Origin: Paralvinella palmiformis
Lineage: Eukaryota > Annelida > Polychaeta > Terebellida > Alvinellidae
Direction: 5' to 3'
NCBI GenBank assembly: GCA_025642065.1
Contig: JAODUP010000458.1
Coordinates: 79,501 to 143,500 of the forward strand
Length of the DNA: 64,000 bases
This document shows, in pieces, positions 36,655-50,688 of the stretch (positions are counted from its first letter, which is position 1; every line of letters begins with the position of its first letter). The notes below the pieces were generated by a model that saw only the letters and a list, made by a program, of their open reading frames with translations, was not told the DNA's origin and ran no database searches. The translations under genes and the position numbers were made by a program.

Positions 36655-37992
36655 TGTCACGAATACGACGGTAGGTTGGTAGATGTGTATGTATTGTCAC
36701 GAATACGACGGTAGGTTGGTAGATGTGTATGTATTGTTACGAATACGACGGTAGGTTGTTAGATGTGTATGTATTGTCACGAATACGACGGTAGGTTGGT
36801 AGATGTGTATGTATTGGCACGAATACGACGGTAGGTTGGTAGATGTGTATGTATTGGCACGAATACGACGGTAGGTTGGTAGATGTGTATGTATTGGCAC
36901 CAATACGACGGTAGGTTGGTAGATGTGTATGTATTGGCACGAATACGACGGTAGGTTTGGTAGATGTGTATGTATTTACGATCGACGGTAGGTTGTGATG
37001 GGTATTGACAATACGACGGTAGGTTGGTAGATGTGTATGTATTGTCACGAATACGACGGTAGGTTGGTAGATGTGTATGTATTGGCACGAATACGACGGT
37101 AGGTTGGTAGATGTGTATGTATTGGCACGAATACGACGGTAGGTTGGTAGATGTGTATGTATTGTCACGAATACGACGGTAGGTTGGTAGATGTGTATGT
37201 ATTGGCACGAATACGACGGTAGGTTGGTAGATGTGTATGTATTGTCACGAATACGACGGTAGGTTGGTAGATGTGTATGTATTGGCACGAATACGACGGT
37301 AGGTTGGTAGATGTGTATGTATTGTCACGAATACGACGGTAGGTTGGTAGATGTGTATGTATTGGCACGAATACGACGGTAGGTTGGTAGATGTGTATGT
37401 ATTGGCACGAATACGACGGTAGGTTGGTAGATGTGTATGTATTGTCACGAATACGACGGTAGGTTGGTAGATGTGTATGTATTGGCACGAATACGACGGT
37501 AGGTTGGTAGATGTGTATGTATTGTCACGAATACGACGGTAGGTTGGTAGATGTGTATGTATTGTCACGAATACGACGGTAGGTTGGTAGATGTGTATGT
37601 ATTGGCACGAATACGACGGTAGGTTGGTAGATGTGTATGTATTGGCACGAATACGACGGTAGGTTGGTAGATGTGTATGTATTGGCACCAATACGACGGT
37701 AGGTTGGTAGATGTGTATGTATTGTCACGAATACGACGGTAGGTTGGTAGATGTGTATGTATTGGCACGAATACGACGATAGGTTGGTAGATGTGTATGT
37801 ATTGGCACGAATACGACGGTAGGTTGGTAGGTGTGTATGTATTGGCACGAATACGATGGTAGGTTAGTAGGTGTGTATGTATTGGCACGAATACGACGGT
37901 AGGTTGGTAGATGTGTATGTATTGTCACGAATACGACGGTAGGTTGGTAGATGTGTATGTATTGGCACCAATACGACGGTAGGTTGGTAGAT
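36655..37992. repeat. 40-bp minisatellite, about 34 copies
   Basis: Unit of 40 bp containing CGAATACGACGGTAGGTTGG and TAGATGTGTATGTATTG, followed by TCA or GCA. Period is exactly 40 from 37041 onward; two damaged units lie near 36955-37015. Variants (TCACG, GCACG, GCACC) are arranged non-randomly. As 40 is not a multiple of 3 and the unit lacks stops on the minus strand, three units make a 120-bp open period and long minus frames (IHTHLPTYRRIRANTYTSTN type) that are not genes. Confidence 0.98.
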
Positions 37993-38426
37993 GTATCTTC
38001 ATCGAAGTACTTATGTCGTAACCACCTTTTGTGTTAGAAGGTCGTCTACCATATTTAGCGAATAAACTACCCGTTTTGGGATTCTTTCGGTCGGAATCTC
38101 AGTTGGTCGGAATATATGTGTTCAGAATATATAAGGTCGACTGTTTTTAGAATGCTAGTAATTAATCCCGTTTTTTCTTGTCAGACTTGTTCATGGTGTA
38201 TGATACTTGTGCTGGGTATAAGATTTATGTGAGTTATGAAATAACATTAATCTCCGTTTGGGTTTCAGTTTTATGTTAGCCGAGACGATAACAATTGACG
38301 TGAACTTCTGTGATCAGTTTCATGTAAGTTTCATGTAACTATCTTCAAGATTTTCTAATCAACACCTTTAAGAGATAAATCAGTGTTTGAATATAGTAAT
38401 AATTTTGAAAGTCTCCCTCACTCCCT

Positions 38427-38469
<43 letters not shown>

Positions 38470-39894
38470 AGCCTTCAACTTTGTAGTTTAGAATTTCGTC
38501 CGTTTAAAATTTAGACGATCTAAACATTCAAGTTTAAAGGCTCACTTAATACTTATTTATTCACCGACTTGTTCATTTTAACTATGTTTGTGTTATGTGC
38601 CGTGTATATATGTAATAATCGTTCATTTCTCCCCTCGGAGCCTACAGAGATAGGAGGAATATGTTCTGTCTAGATTCTGAGCAAGATCAGAATGTCATCA
38701 GCTAAGTGATTGATCTCTCAATCAGCAACGTTATGATGGCCGGACTTTAGTATCTGCCTTTGTCGATAATTCTATCCATCAAGACGGATAATGCCATTTA
38801 TGCATAATGTTTCTTATGAAAGCCAAATTGAAACTTATACATCATAACGTGCTTATTCACAAAATAATGCGATCATACATCACCCTTTCCAATATTTCAG
38901 AAAGTACAGAAAGATACAGGTCTATAATGACTAATTACTATTTGAGAGGAGCTTTGCTGTAACAAATCACTTAACAACGACACTTTTTGCTAAATAAACA
39001 AAACTTAAGAATTATAACCCTAAATATCAAATTTCTTTTAGTTTTTTTACACATTCATAGATTTGATAGATCGATTGATTTTGAGTTATTCAGCTACGGC
39101 TAAGATATATAGTCGAGGGGGGATTCTCTTGAGAGACACATAACTCAAACAGATTATTGTGATGAGTCTTGAGTGTTATTTAGAGGGTTCAAGTCTTTAG
39201 ATGACAGATTATGGTCAGGTATTATATTAGTTTAGTAAACCTTTAATGACTTTATAGTTTGTTTTTATTTATTGGGATACTAACCTAATCGATGAACTAC
39301 CATCTTACCTAATCTGTCACATGGTGAAAGTTTGTTTACGGTAAAATCCCATAATAAAAACCGTTGAATGCACAAACATTATATCACTTACATTAACAAG
39401 GATTCGTTCAAGTTATGCTGAAATAGTTCATTTGATTCATATAAAGTTTGTGGTTTCACCATTTTCATATTTTTATGTATCGAGTATGATTATCCGAAGT
39501 TTAATTGCTCGATTGTAAGGTATGAGGCTTTAAAGGACCTTACACTGAACTCAAAGCTGATATAATTATAAAGAGCTTATAAAACATACAATAACTCAAT
39601 ATTGTCTTACGACTAAAGAGAAACCTTAAAATAGAAGAAAAAAACATGCACGAAATTTTGCCTTTGGCTATTAATTTAGTATATGAAATATTATCATTTG
39701 TCAACAATAAAAAGATTAAATATAATTATCGTTCGAGAGGATCGCATTGAAAATATTCCATGATAAACATTCCATGATAAACATTCTATTACATCACAAA
39801 TATTTTCTAAAAGAGGAAAATGTAAAGTGTAGTTAATGCAAATAAGATGACCGATAACTGAAATAGGCTGACTGATGACTCAAATAGGCTGACT
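37993..39894. other. Gene-free stretch
   Basis: CT tract at about 38421-38468; otherwise AT-rich DNA without recognised features. Confidence 0.55.
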
Positions 39895-40640
<746 letters not shown>

Positions 40641-40687
40641 ATGGTGGGTGTTGGATTACAGAGAGATACTACTACTAATATTATTAT

Positions 40688-40925
40688 AACAATGGCTGAA
40701 ATGGCAGTTATAACGTGGCTGACAACCTCAAATGAGGGAGATGCAAATGGTCCCCAGGGAGACTAATTCCCAATAAATTTAGAATAAATGGCATATTCGG
40801 CGGGGAAAATCTTGCCAGTTGCCTGGTTGGATGAAAAGCTCCTCCTATTATAGTGCCACGGCCGAGGGGCGAACCTGCGACCTCCAGCACAGGATGACCA
40901 TAGCCACAGGTAAATAGTCTCACCC
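40688..40925 (-). mobile_element. SINE family C
   Basis: On the minus strand: tRNA-like head GTCATCCTGTGCTGGAGGTC with B-box-like GCAGGTTCGCCCCTC, then CTTTTCATCCAACCAGGC, AACTGGCAAGATTTT and the rest of the body as in 24105-24335. Confidence 0.82.
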
Positions 40926-41489
40926 TCTATTCAAGAAGCTAAAAGGACAAATAAAGAGAGACAGGGGAAGAGAGGGGGGGGGGCACAAAATGAGTAGTTC
41001 GTTAACGAAAGTAGTTAAAGTCCCTAGTAGCTTAACAGTATTCTTTTTGAAAGCCTTATACCCAGAACTGTATATTATATTCCTAGCTCAATAAATGCGC
41101 TTTCTTATTAAATCGGCTCAGTGTAAATTTACGTCCCCTTTATTCAGGATTGGATGACGCCAGTTTGTTTTAGAGATCTCAAAGGCCAATCACAATATAT
41201 GCCTATAACACATATGTCAATATTGATGTAATCCCTGGTTATGGGAATTGATTGCTCTCTCAGTTTGGGATTCCTTTTATTTGGAACACATTATTTTCAC
41301 TGTTCGAATTACACGTGAACATTTGCTCTGGTTTTCGCATGAGACGGGCCTTTACCGTTAAAGCCTGGAATTGTATTGAATCAAAATATGTTTTGAAGAA
41401 TGAGAACCTACACGAGGAGTATGTACTGTAAGATGTAACAGGTCTTGAGTGTGAAGAACATTATCATTCTGTGTTTCATTTTCATTGTA
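40926..41489. other. Gene-free stretch
   Basis: A poly-G run at 40975-40983; nothing else recognised. Confidence 0.5.
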
Positions 41490-42140
41490 ACCCATTTCTA
41501 AGTAGTGAAACACCTAATCTTTAATCTGGAACTGGCAAAAATGTTGAAATTAGTGATTACGTTGACGCTAAAAATAAGAAAGGATGTAATGTTGGTGAAT
41601 AAGATGAACATGTTTATGAAATGCCGTTTTGGATCAAGGTATGTCTTCTTACAGATAGAACCAGACAATCATTTTTTTAAGTTCAGAATGATAAGCTAAT
41701 ATTACTTTGAGTATAATAAGTCTTAATACCCATGTTTACCTTTTTAGAGAAGTATTGGTCATTTCTCTGAATAATATTGCTGTTGTCAATTATCTCAAAT
41801 GTAACTTATCAAATAATCAATGTATTGTACTGAGTGGAGATATCAGTTTACTGGGTCCTAAGGAGCTTTTGTTTAAATGGACGAACTATAGTTAATTAAC
41901 TTTCCCAGAGGTAAAATTCCCCATGATTTATTGAATCTGACGCCCTGGCATTTAGGGTTAATATTCACACCAAGATCCAGAAAGATGTCTATATTACTCA
42001 TAACAAGTTCGGAGTATTCCACTTATGCTCCTAAACCTAGACTATCAATCAATTCGATTAAGTTTATTGCCACGAAAGGACCTATTGTTAATATGTCTGC
42101 CTTGATAATTATTTCCTTAAAATACGATTTTCATTAAGAT
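41490..42140 (+). repeat. Unclassified coding-like dispersed repeat, copy 1
   Basis: Homologous to 62220-62790. Shared peptide-level patterns on the plus strand include LELAK, VITLTLKIRKDVMLVNKMN, NTHVYLFREVLVISLNNIAV and LSGDISLLGPKELLF. Both copies have stops and indels, so this looks like decayed mobile-element coding sequence. I do not recognise the family. Confidence 0.65.
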
Positions 42141-45100
42141 TTTGTTCAGTATTGTCATCAATATAAATATGTCGCTATCAAGAGGCAAGGAAAGAAATGG
42201 TAGGTACACAACGATAAATTCATAATGATGACACGACGAGGTAAGAGTGACTGTGATCCACATATAAACCCCTGGTATTTACTTTACATGAGTTGTTTTC
42301 GTACTATGACAAAGGTAGAAGCTAAGGAAAACAACAATATAACCTTCTACTTCTACATGTATCAGTCAATGCTAATATGGTTTGTGACTTAATATGTTTG
42401 ATAACAGGTTTCATTCGAAACCTATCACAACAGACCTTGCCAACTAATTTTCGGGGGAGTTTTATGGTTTTCAATGTTGGCCGGATTCTTGTTATGAACA
42501 TCTCGGTTTGAACAACGACCTACTGCGTAATACAATTGGAATTCAGATAGGAAAATACTTCTAGTGATAGATTAGTTTCTTGTTGTTCAGCATATTCCAT
42601 TTTTAAATGTTGTTATTGTCAACAAAGTGAAACAATGGGAGTAACTATTTCTTTAGCGAAGTCTGCTAGTATCCGTTATCGCTTGAAAATTGAAATACCC
42701 ACAGACGGGATTAGTCTACATTTCAAAATCAATTCATGGTTCGCGTTAGTTCATGAGAAATAATACCCAAATGCAATATATCAATACCGGATTATTGGTC
42801 TATTAATTAATACTTTTGTCTCCGATTTGATGAGTATTTTCGATCCAAATAGCACACCCGTTTCTTTATCTATGCCGGCGCATTATCACTGACGTGCGCA
42901 TGACCAAAAATAAAACTGTTGAAGATGTCTCGAATTGTCCTGGTAAAATGATAGTATTACCACTACCTTGTTCATTTTCAATATTATTATAAATGGCCAA
43001 AGATGTGTATTGAAGAAACACTATGGGAAAGACACTGCCTATACATAAACGTTCGCTACGAATACTTAGTTATAAACCATATAGTTTCTTGTATATTTTG
43101 TACTAGAAAATGGTAATTATGTCCTGGAAATATCCTGGAAAATAATATTTCCTTGGCTGTAGAATATGGAACTCGTAAGTTTAAGAGCATTGACTTGGTA
43201 GCCTATTTTTTGTCGTTAATTTGTTATATAGTATGAACCCTAATTCCTATCAGTGACCATACAAACCGTAAAATGTCAGATGTTTATCTTTAATATTGCA
43301 GCGTTTAGTCAATGCTGCCCACAGTACAATTGCACAGCCAAATAAGGGGCAACTAGTCACTATTGTCAACATGTCTACTTTTGATCAGATGTACTATGGA
43401 TGGCAATGACCAATGTCCACAATCGTTTAAGGTCACATGTTTTTTAAACATAGCACTTTGAACTACTTGTTAAATAACATGCCAAAACAAGGTGATTGGA
43501 GTATAGGTTTGGAGGTCATTGACAAGTGTGTTTCGTTTTTCCTGCGATCATTTGATCATTTCAAACCTATGTGATTGCCAATTTAATTACAAATACTAGT
43601 ACACATTGTTACAGTTATTTATTTTTATCATTTCATAGGAAAACAAGGAGTGATAAAGTTTATGCTGACCAATAATATCTCTAAACCGTATAGCAAAGAG
43701 TGGATGGAAATTGTGAATGAATAAAGAGTAGCACAAAGAAACGTAAGAATGTTTTTTTTAATCTCAAATTGTAATTAACTGTTAAAATGTGTTATCCATT
43801 TATTGAAAATATTAATTGGCACTTGTGCGATTGATTGCTGCATATATATGTATACTATTGTAGAGATTTTACTTTGTATATTGATTATTTTATCAATTGA
43901 ATGTGTATATATAGTGTAGTTATCATCATTGTTTCTGTTGTGGAGTAAAATAGAGTTCCATTAGACCTGCGCAGCATCTATAATACTACCGTAATTAAGA
44001 AAGTTTACATTCATGCCATATTTCTGGATGAATATTTTATTCATGCTGCATACATACGGTTATCAAAAAGGGTTTCCGTCAATTATAATATCATGAAATT
44101 AAACTAAATATTGCTGTATGTGTCGTATTGTATGAATAGTAGGCTCACATACTGAATATTTCTCTAATTGGTTAGGTTAGGTTAGGTTGTTTCCGCAAAA
44201 GTACATTCATATCGTATGGTTTCATTAGATTACATTTCCATATGTCGATGTTAGTTATCCAGTTTGATATATACATACATTCTACTAAATAATTAGTTTG
44301 TACAAATCACTTTATCTCAAAGTGATTAGTGAATTCTAACGTTATCTCTGGTGTCCATGATTTTAGCACCACAATATTCAGATTTTCTTAGCTAATAAGA
44401 TAATAACCCCCATGTATGTGTTATTAATAATTTCCCTTTTAAACAACCCATTATAAACATTTTGTGCTATCAGACGTTGTTCTTATTCAGATTATGTCAA
44501 ATACAAATCTTATTAATATTAAAGATTTGGCTGTATTTATCCGTAATATGTTCAAAATACATGCACATTATTATTTATGTATGTAATGTTCTTGAACATT
44601 TATTATTATATAGCACTGCATAATTGTATAGTTATGAATAAATACATATCATATCAATGTTTTCAAAAACATTGATAAAGATATCATGTCCATATCTGGC
44701 GTAGACATTTTGCATATACTCTTAGAAGAACTTGACCTGTGAGTAAAACAAATTCTCCACCCCATTCGTGTTTCTATGCACTTCCATCTTCTACTTTACT
44801 CTGGTTTCACTGTAATAATTTCATATTTATTCTTTTAAGTTTGAAATAATAGAATTGTTTATTTCTCTTCGGTTCAGATATTTGACAACCCCTTTAAATT
44901 GTATGATATTATGTGTGTCTCCATTGTATTGTTTCAATTTTGTAATCCCTTTTAAACGATGTTTGTTTACCATACATATGGATAGTGTGTTTGTTTTATT
45001 TGCATGTACTCGTTCTGATATATTAGAAATATTAAATAGCGATTACAAGTAGTTGTTTCACGATATATGACACTGAACTTTATGTTCGGTGTGTTAGTGT

Positions 45101-45240
45101 GGTATATTGACAACTAGCTATCGTCTATCGGCGACTTTACTAAAATGTGTCCTTGATAGTCCGCGAGTTGAAAATTCCTTAGGATCTATTCATATACATC
45201 ATTATTGTGTTTAATTACTAATATTAATATTAACCATCAA
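42141..45240. other. Long gene-free AT-rich stretch
   Basis: No exon, RNA gene or recognised repeat apart from four or so TTAGG units at about 44171-44190. The 65-codon frame at 44855-45052 has no motif. Confidence 0.55.
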
Positions 45241-45245
45241 TTGAG

Positions 45246-45246
<1 letters not shown>

Positions 45247-45292
<46 letters not shown>

Positions 45293-45485
45293 ATATATAT
45301 AAACTAATACCATAATACCATACTAAATATTTGGTGTCGCGGTACTGCTAAAAAAATCATTTTTTCACATTCATATATGCGGCTAAATTTTAACTACTCT
45401 AAATCCCCATGACCATGCATAGCGCTACACATCATTTGTTCTGCAAATTTGTCTGCTTTTTATAGTGATTATTATAAAACAGCGA

Positions 45486-45565
<80 letters not shown>

Positions 45566-45566
45566 G
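45247..45566. repeat. TA arrays
   Basis: TA runs at about 45247-45300 and 45486-45566, with AT-rich single-copy DNA between. Confidence 0.93.
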
Positions 45567-45699
45567 AACCAACGCAATAAGAGCCAATATGGTATGAACC
45601 ATTATAGTGGATACTTTGCATGATCCATGTCCATTACCAAGTTGGCTCATACAGTTTGGTTCAAAACATTTTGTTAATAATTAATATAATTTTCCTTTA

Positions 45700-47323
45700 A
45701 AGAATAATTACACATTTTGTCAACCAAATAATGCCAAGAAGATCAATGCTTCCATGGTATAACAAGAACATACAAGCTGCAAAGAGACATATATGGTATT
45801 GTGAGCGGCTGTGGATCAGGACCAGTTTGTGTGTTCATTATGAAATGTTCAAGGTCAGTAAAATTCTAGTTAAAAATACATTTGCCGTTACTAAATCTGA
45901 GTATTATAATAAAAAGATCAAAGCATCCAAGGGAAATCAAAGGACTGTTTTCAGTGTTGTGAATAAAGTATTACATAAAAGTCAAACTGTCCTTCCAAAT
46001 AATATCAACTCAGATAAAAATATGGCCCATTGTTTTAATAACTTCTTCTGTCAAAAAATATTAAATATACATAGTGGGTTCTAGTCCAGCACCTTATCAC
46101 AGGGTAAGCCATCGGTAGAAGAGTCATGCATATCCATGATGGATACATTTGAGCCTTTTACAGAGACTGATATCAGACAGTTGATGAAAAGGTCATCTAA
46201 TGCATTCTGTGCAGTTGACCCTATGCTTGTATGGTTTGTGAAAGGTTGTCTGGATGTTCTGATAAACCCAATTACAAATATAGTTAATAAATCATTATCT
46301 CTGGGTGTCTTTTCAAGATCCATGAAAACTGCCCTTGTAAAACCATTAATAAGTAACCACACTATGGACTGTAATATTCTAAACAATTACAGACCTGTTT
46401 CAAATCTTACATTGTTATCTACAGTTATAGAAAGGCATTTGCTTTTCATCTAAACAAATATTTAATCAATAATAACCTTATTGAATCACTACAGTCTGCC
46501 TATAAAAATGGTCAGAGCACTGTATTTGATACAGTTGACCATAATGTACTTTTCTCTAGGTTAAAAGACATGTTTGTTCTGTCAGGTAAAGTACTTGAAT
46601 GCTTTCAATCCTATCTGGAACAACGCTCCCAGAGAGTGTCTGTGCATGGTATTTTATCTGACATTCAGTTTTTGTTATCTGGTGTACCACAGGGTTCAGT
46701 TCTTGGTCATCTGGCTTTCACAATGTATACCCGTCCTCTTGGAATCAGTGCGCAGCGATATGGAGTTAAATATCACTTGTATGCTGATGACACACAGCTG
46801 TATATATCACTGGATCCTGACAATGAGTTAAATTTCTCCTCTTCCTTGAAGAATTTAGAACATTGTATTGCTGATATTCGGCTTTGGAATACTCAAAATC
46901 TTCTAAAACTAAATAATAACATTGGGTACCTGTTAGACAGCGTATGCATTTCAAGGTTGTATTAATAACTTATAAATCTATTAATGATATGGGGCCAGAA
47001 TACCTGTGTGAACTGGTTTCCATTAGAAAGTCATCCCGAAAACTCAAGTCATCCAGTCAGATACTGTTGCAGGTGTCATTGTCTCGGCTCAAGTCATATG
47101 GGGATTGTGCGTTTTGTGTTGCAGCCCCCACTTTGTGGAATAAGTTGCCGGAAAATATTAGAAATGTGTCGTATCTTGAAAATTTTAAATCTGTTCTAAA
47201 AACACACCTATTTAAGGTCGCTTTCACCGATACAGACATATTATTTGAGGTATTATTATATTACATATTGATTGTTAATCGTCGTTGAATGGCTCCTGCT
47301 AGTAAGGGCGCTTATTAAATATA

Positions 47324-47354
<31 letters not shown>
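45700..47354 (+). mobile_element. CR1/L2-type LINE fragment, copy 3 (linker to 3' end, two deletions)
   Basis: 5'-truncated copy. It begins in the linker between endonuclease and RT (MLPWYNKNIQAAKRH, WIRTSL, 45750-46080), then RT start (NYRPVSNLTLLS, near 46385), motif A VFDTVDHNVLFS near 46525, motif B GVPQGSVLGHL near 46680, the YADDTQLY catalytic box near 46780, and the C-terminal part (SRKLKSSSQILLQ, TLWNKLPENIRN, FKSVLKTHLFKVAF) to 47230. Relative to the other copies one segment is missing after AYKNGQST (near 46522) and another between the KLNNN region and LLDSV (near 46920), where the LHWLPVRQR region is shifted out of frame. The tail has GAATGGCTCCTGCTAGTAAG and then ATT repeats. Confidence 0.93.
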
Positions 47355-47355
<1 letters not shown>

Positions 47356-47470
47356 CTTGGTCTATTAGTGTGCATCAGAACTTGATCTAACTGATACGCT
47401 ACTGGAAATGTGGCCAGGATTGAACATGTGGTGTCCTTTCTGCGTTTACTAAGACGGTGGGGCAGATATA

Positions 47471-47511
<41 letters not shown>

Positions 47512-47940
47512 AGAGAGAGAGAGAGCTTATCTACGTGTTCTAAATGCATCGTCCTGAACAGGCCTATTACAGCAACAGTGTCGTCATCTTCAATCTCACG
47601 ATAAACATCTGTACTGCGGTCAAAAATATAGGTAATGTTGCATGTAATGGAGCGTGCCTTTAGCTCGCACACTTCATTACTTAGCCATAGCATTATTTTT
47701 TTTCCTTTCTGGCGAACTTAGCCCTTAATTATGAGACTGCCTGCTTCAGTGTAGAGACCTCGCCTTCTAATTTGTGAATCTTGTTTGAAAGTGCATGTTC
47801 GTAGGATTGCACCTGGTCATGTAATTTATCTAGCTTATCAACAATCTCTGTTTTCACCTTATTGATTAGAGTCCACAGTGCAGGTTTAACATCTGCAGGA
47901 CATTTTGCCACGTTGCCGTTTGACAGCTAAACAAATATTG
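47355..47940 (-). mobile_element. LINE ORF1 fragment: coiled coil plus RRM-like region
   Basis: Minus strand. From 47940 a 60-residue coiled-coil stretch (LWTLINKVKTEIVDKLDKLH, YEHALSNKIHKLEGEV) ends in TAA near 47729. After a frameshift the reading continues at about 47690-47530 with LSNEVCELKARSITCNITYI and DVYREIEDDDTVAVIGLF, and after a TA/GA microsatellite (47465-47525) with HRLSKRRKDTTCSILATF near 47450-47350. The order coiled coil, then RNA-recognition-like fold with a 'HR.GK/SKR...ILA.F' end is typical of ORF1 proteins of non-LTR retrotransposons, which bind the element's RNA. Which LINE family it belongs to is not shown. Confidence 0.72.
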
Positions 47941-50485
47941 TATAGATAATTATCAGTGTCATGCTTCAGTGGCCTCACGATAACCAGCGTATTCAGAAAC
48001 AATGGGCTGTGTGTGAAAATACATCAGCATCCGAAGCTACTAAGAACCATTTCGTCCAAATATGAAATGGTGTTGTAAAATCGCGATTTTAGTTTCTAAA
48101 ACAACGTATCCAGTCAAATCACATTAATTATGGCATGTGTGTGTCCCATTATCCCATAAAATGTGATATATAATAGTCCTCATACATTGATGTAATACGT
48201 GGGAGACTGATTGTTATTGCCAACTCAGTGTGCTGAGATTCAAGTCTTTCCCATAGTCCATATCAGTCTAACCTCTACCCATTGACCTATCCAGTATGGG
48301 TGTCATTAACAGAAGCCAAACATCCAGCTGGCTACAAGCCCCTCACTAAGTCAAGGAATGCATTATGACGGGGAAGTCAAATAATAAATAACTTGACTCT
48401 AGATAGAAAGAGAAAACATTCATTTCTTGTCCAGTTTGTTGAAACAACCTTTGTGTCCCATATAACAGAGATATCCAGTTCAAGGGAACTCATGTTTCAA
48501 CAAAACAGACAGAACTAATTCTCAGCTACAGGCTAAGTAGAGCATCAGTACTGAGACGGGATTACTGTTGTACCTCAGTTTCCTGCTGCCTACTCGATGA
48601 TTTTGTGGAGGTTTGATCACTGAGGCGGGCCACTTAGTATTCCTCACATTCATGCTGCCCGCTCTTTGCGCGTCTGGACTCATCACCATTGAGACCTGAC
48701 TGATGTTTCTGGGCAATCTTTCCTCGCTCCTTAATTTATCTGTACAGTCTTGTGCTTATGTCGTTGTTGGTCCCAATGTGTGGCTTCTTGTTCCTATTAC
48801 CAATACAGTACATTAATTCACAGCACTACCATTATAGGAGATGTAACTGGCGAAAGTTCAATAATTAATCCAGTAAGTGTCTGTTTATTTACTACCTATG
48901 TAAAGGGGCGCTTAACATGGAAGGTGCTTGGGTCATTTTGTCCAGCATCAACCTCAGATGATCTAGGAAGTCAAATGCAATGTGTCCATAAAATGCATAA
49001 TCAAACCTTACAGCTACTGAAGTTGATTGAAGATATTTAGTGTCCTCCATAACGATTAGGATCAGAACCACGTCAATTAAGAAATAAACAAACAAATAAA
49101 TACATAAACAAACATGCATTACCTATATTAGAGCTATCCCAAATTAATTTAATGGAAACGTTTTGCAAAACAAACTACATATTTGCTAGATTTGTTTCCT
49201 TCATATTTGTTGGTGTACACAAACATACACATACACACAGAGTGTGTGCGCGTGCGCGCCTGCGTGTGTGTTTTAGTTGTGTATAATAAGGCACAGGCAC
49301 AGATAATCTCATACCGTTAATTCTAACTCAGGTGACTGAATCCAGAGTGGCGACTTTTCTTGCTGAGACATGTGTAATGTCTCACCAGTCCCTAAGCCGC
49401 CAAGCAAAATCAAAATACGAATCACCTACAACCGTGGAGTTTGGGAGTAGAACACCCAAGTCAGATCACCTACAGCCGTGGAGTTTGGGTGTAAAACACC
49501 CAAGTCAGATCACGGCAGTAGTGAGAATGTTTAGATTAATTATCTAAGCAGCCCTATTTATAGCTATTTTTTCAATTGCTGTATCTTTCTTCAAAGCAAT
49601 ACTATATAAACCATATAACCCAATTGTCACTGTCTTCAGAGGTCAGTTAGTACAACGTGCATACGTCAGAAGCGACTACTATTAAAACTGTTTTGTTTAA
49701 TTGCTATTAAAAGACTGACATCTGAGCTGAAGCAGACCGTAATAGCGTGTCATAGATTCGGTACTGTTTAAACTATGTAATTATTTTCAAACCTGAACTA
49801 ATATCTGTTATTCTAACGATTATAGTAATAACGTTCTTAAATGTTATTTATGACAAGCAGACTAGAGCTAATCTTGAATGCAATAGTACAAACTGGACAT
49901 AACTGGACCTAGGAAAGATAATTCTGTTCCCACATCATACAACTAAGATGCATTTTATATCCAACTAAAGTTGTTATATAAAACCCACCAACCGCGCGAG
50001 CTTGTCCAATGCCACCGCTCGAGATGCGATGCAGTGTTTCTATTAGTCAGGAGTACATGCTTTAAAAGCGTACTGTGCCTGCTACAGTCATTTAAATACT
50101 GGATAACCAAGCCAAACACCTAAATGGCGTCCCTCCAAAGACGCAAATAGTGCACCGAATATACAGCTCTGGATCAACCTTTTCTTGAATGCATGGACCG
50201 GGAAAACTTAACATCTCAACCACAGCATAATAAGCATTGTGATATTTGCTGGAGGGTCAAATACCTCATAAACATATAAATCCAATAAAAACTATGACAT
50301 ACTCGTCACTATTACACAAACTTACATCTGCGATTTAGCAGAGCGTTATGGCAGAACTCATGTGAATCTACTTTATTCCTCTACTCAAAACTGTACAAAA
50401 ACTATACACTCCTCGAAACTATAAGCTCCAGAACCACCATCTCTCCATTCCCCACCACTCCTCTAAATAAAATCTATAAAAATCA
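47941..50485. other. Gene-free stretch with unassigned frames
   Basis: Unrecognised open frames at 48522-48716 (minus) and 48750-49040 (plus). A short tandem duplication of about 44 bp (CACCTACA.CCGTGGAGTTTGGG) lies near 49424-49510. No motifs or splice links found. Confidence 0.5.
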
Positions 50486-50487
50486 AA

Positions 50488-50507
50488 TATATATATATAT
50501 TTTTAAA

Positions 50508-50544
<37 letters not shown>
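50488..50544. repeat. TA microsatellite
   Basis: Two TA runs separated by a short A/T-rich spacer. Confidence 0.93.
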
Positions 50545-50550
<6 letters not shown>

Positions 50551-50688
50551 AAACCCCTCAGCGCTGTTGTCCGGTATTCCCCGCATGGTCACCTGGCCCA
50601 ATCACCGCTGACTTGGCTGAGTCGAGAACATTCCCCCACTAAAACTCCGCCCACTCATTCAAACCAGTATATAAAGGATAATTCTCTA

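Noticed and set aside
36655..37992. Possible CRISPR array or repeat protein
   Set aside because: Units follow each other directly without variable spacers, and the 40-bp period is not a codon multiple; it is a minisatellite in an animal genome.
44171..44190. Interstitial TTAGG telomere-like repeat
   Set aside because: Only about four units, which is expected by chance or minor slippage.
47729..47911. Host coiled-coil gene exon
   Set aside because: The continuation resembles the RRM-like end of LINE ORF1 proteins and it adjoins LINE sequence, so a retrotransposon origin is more likely.
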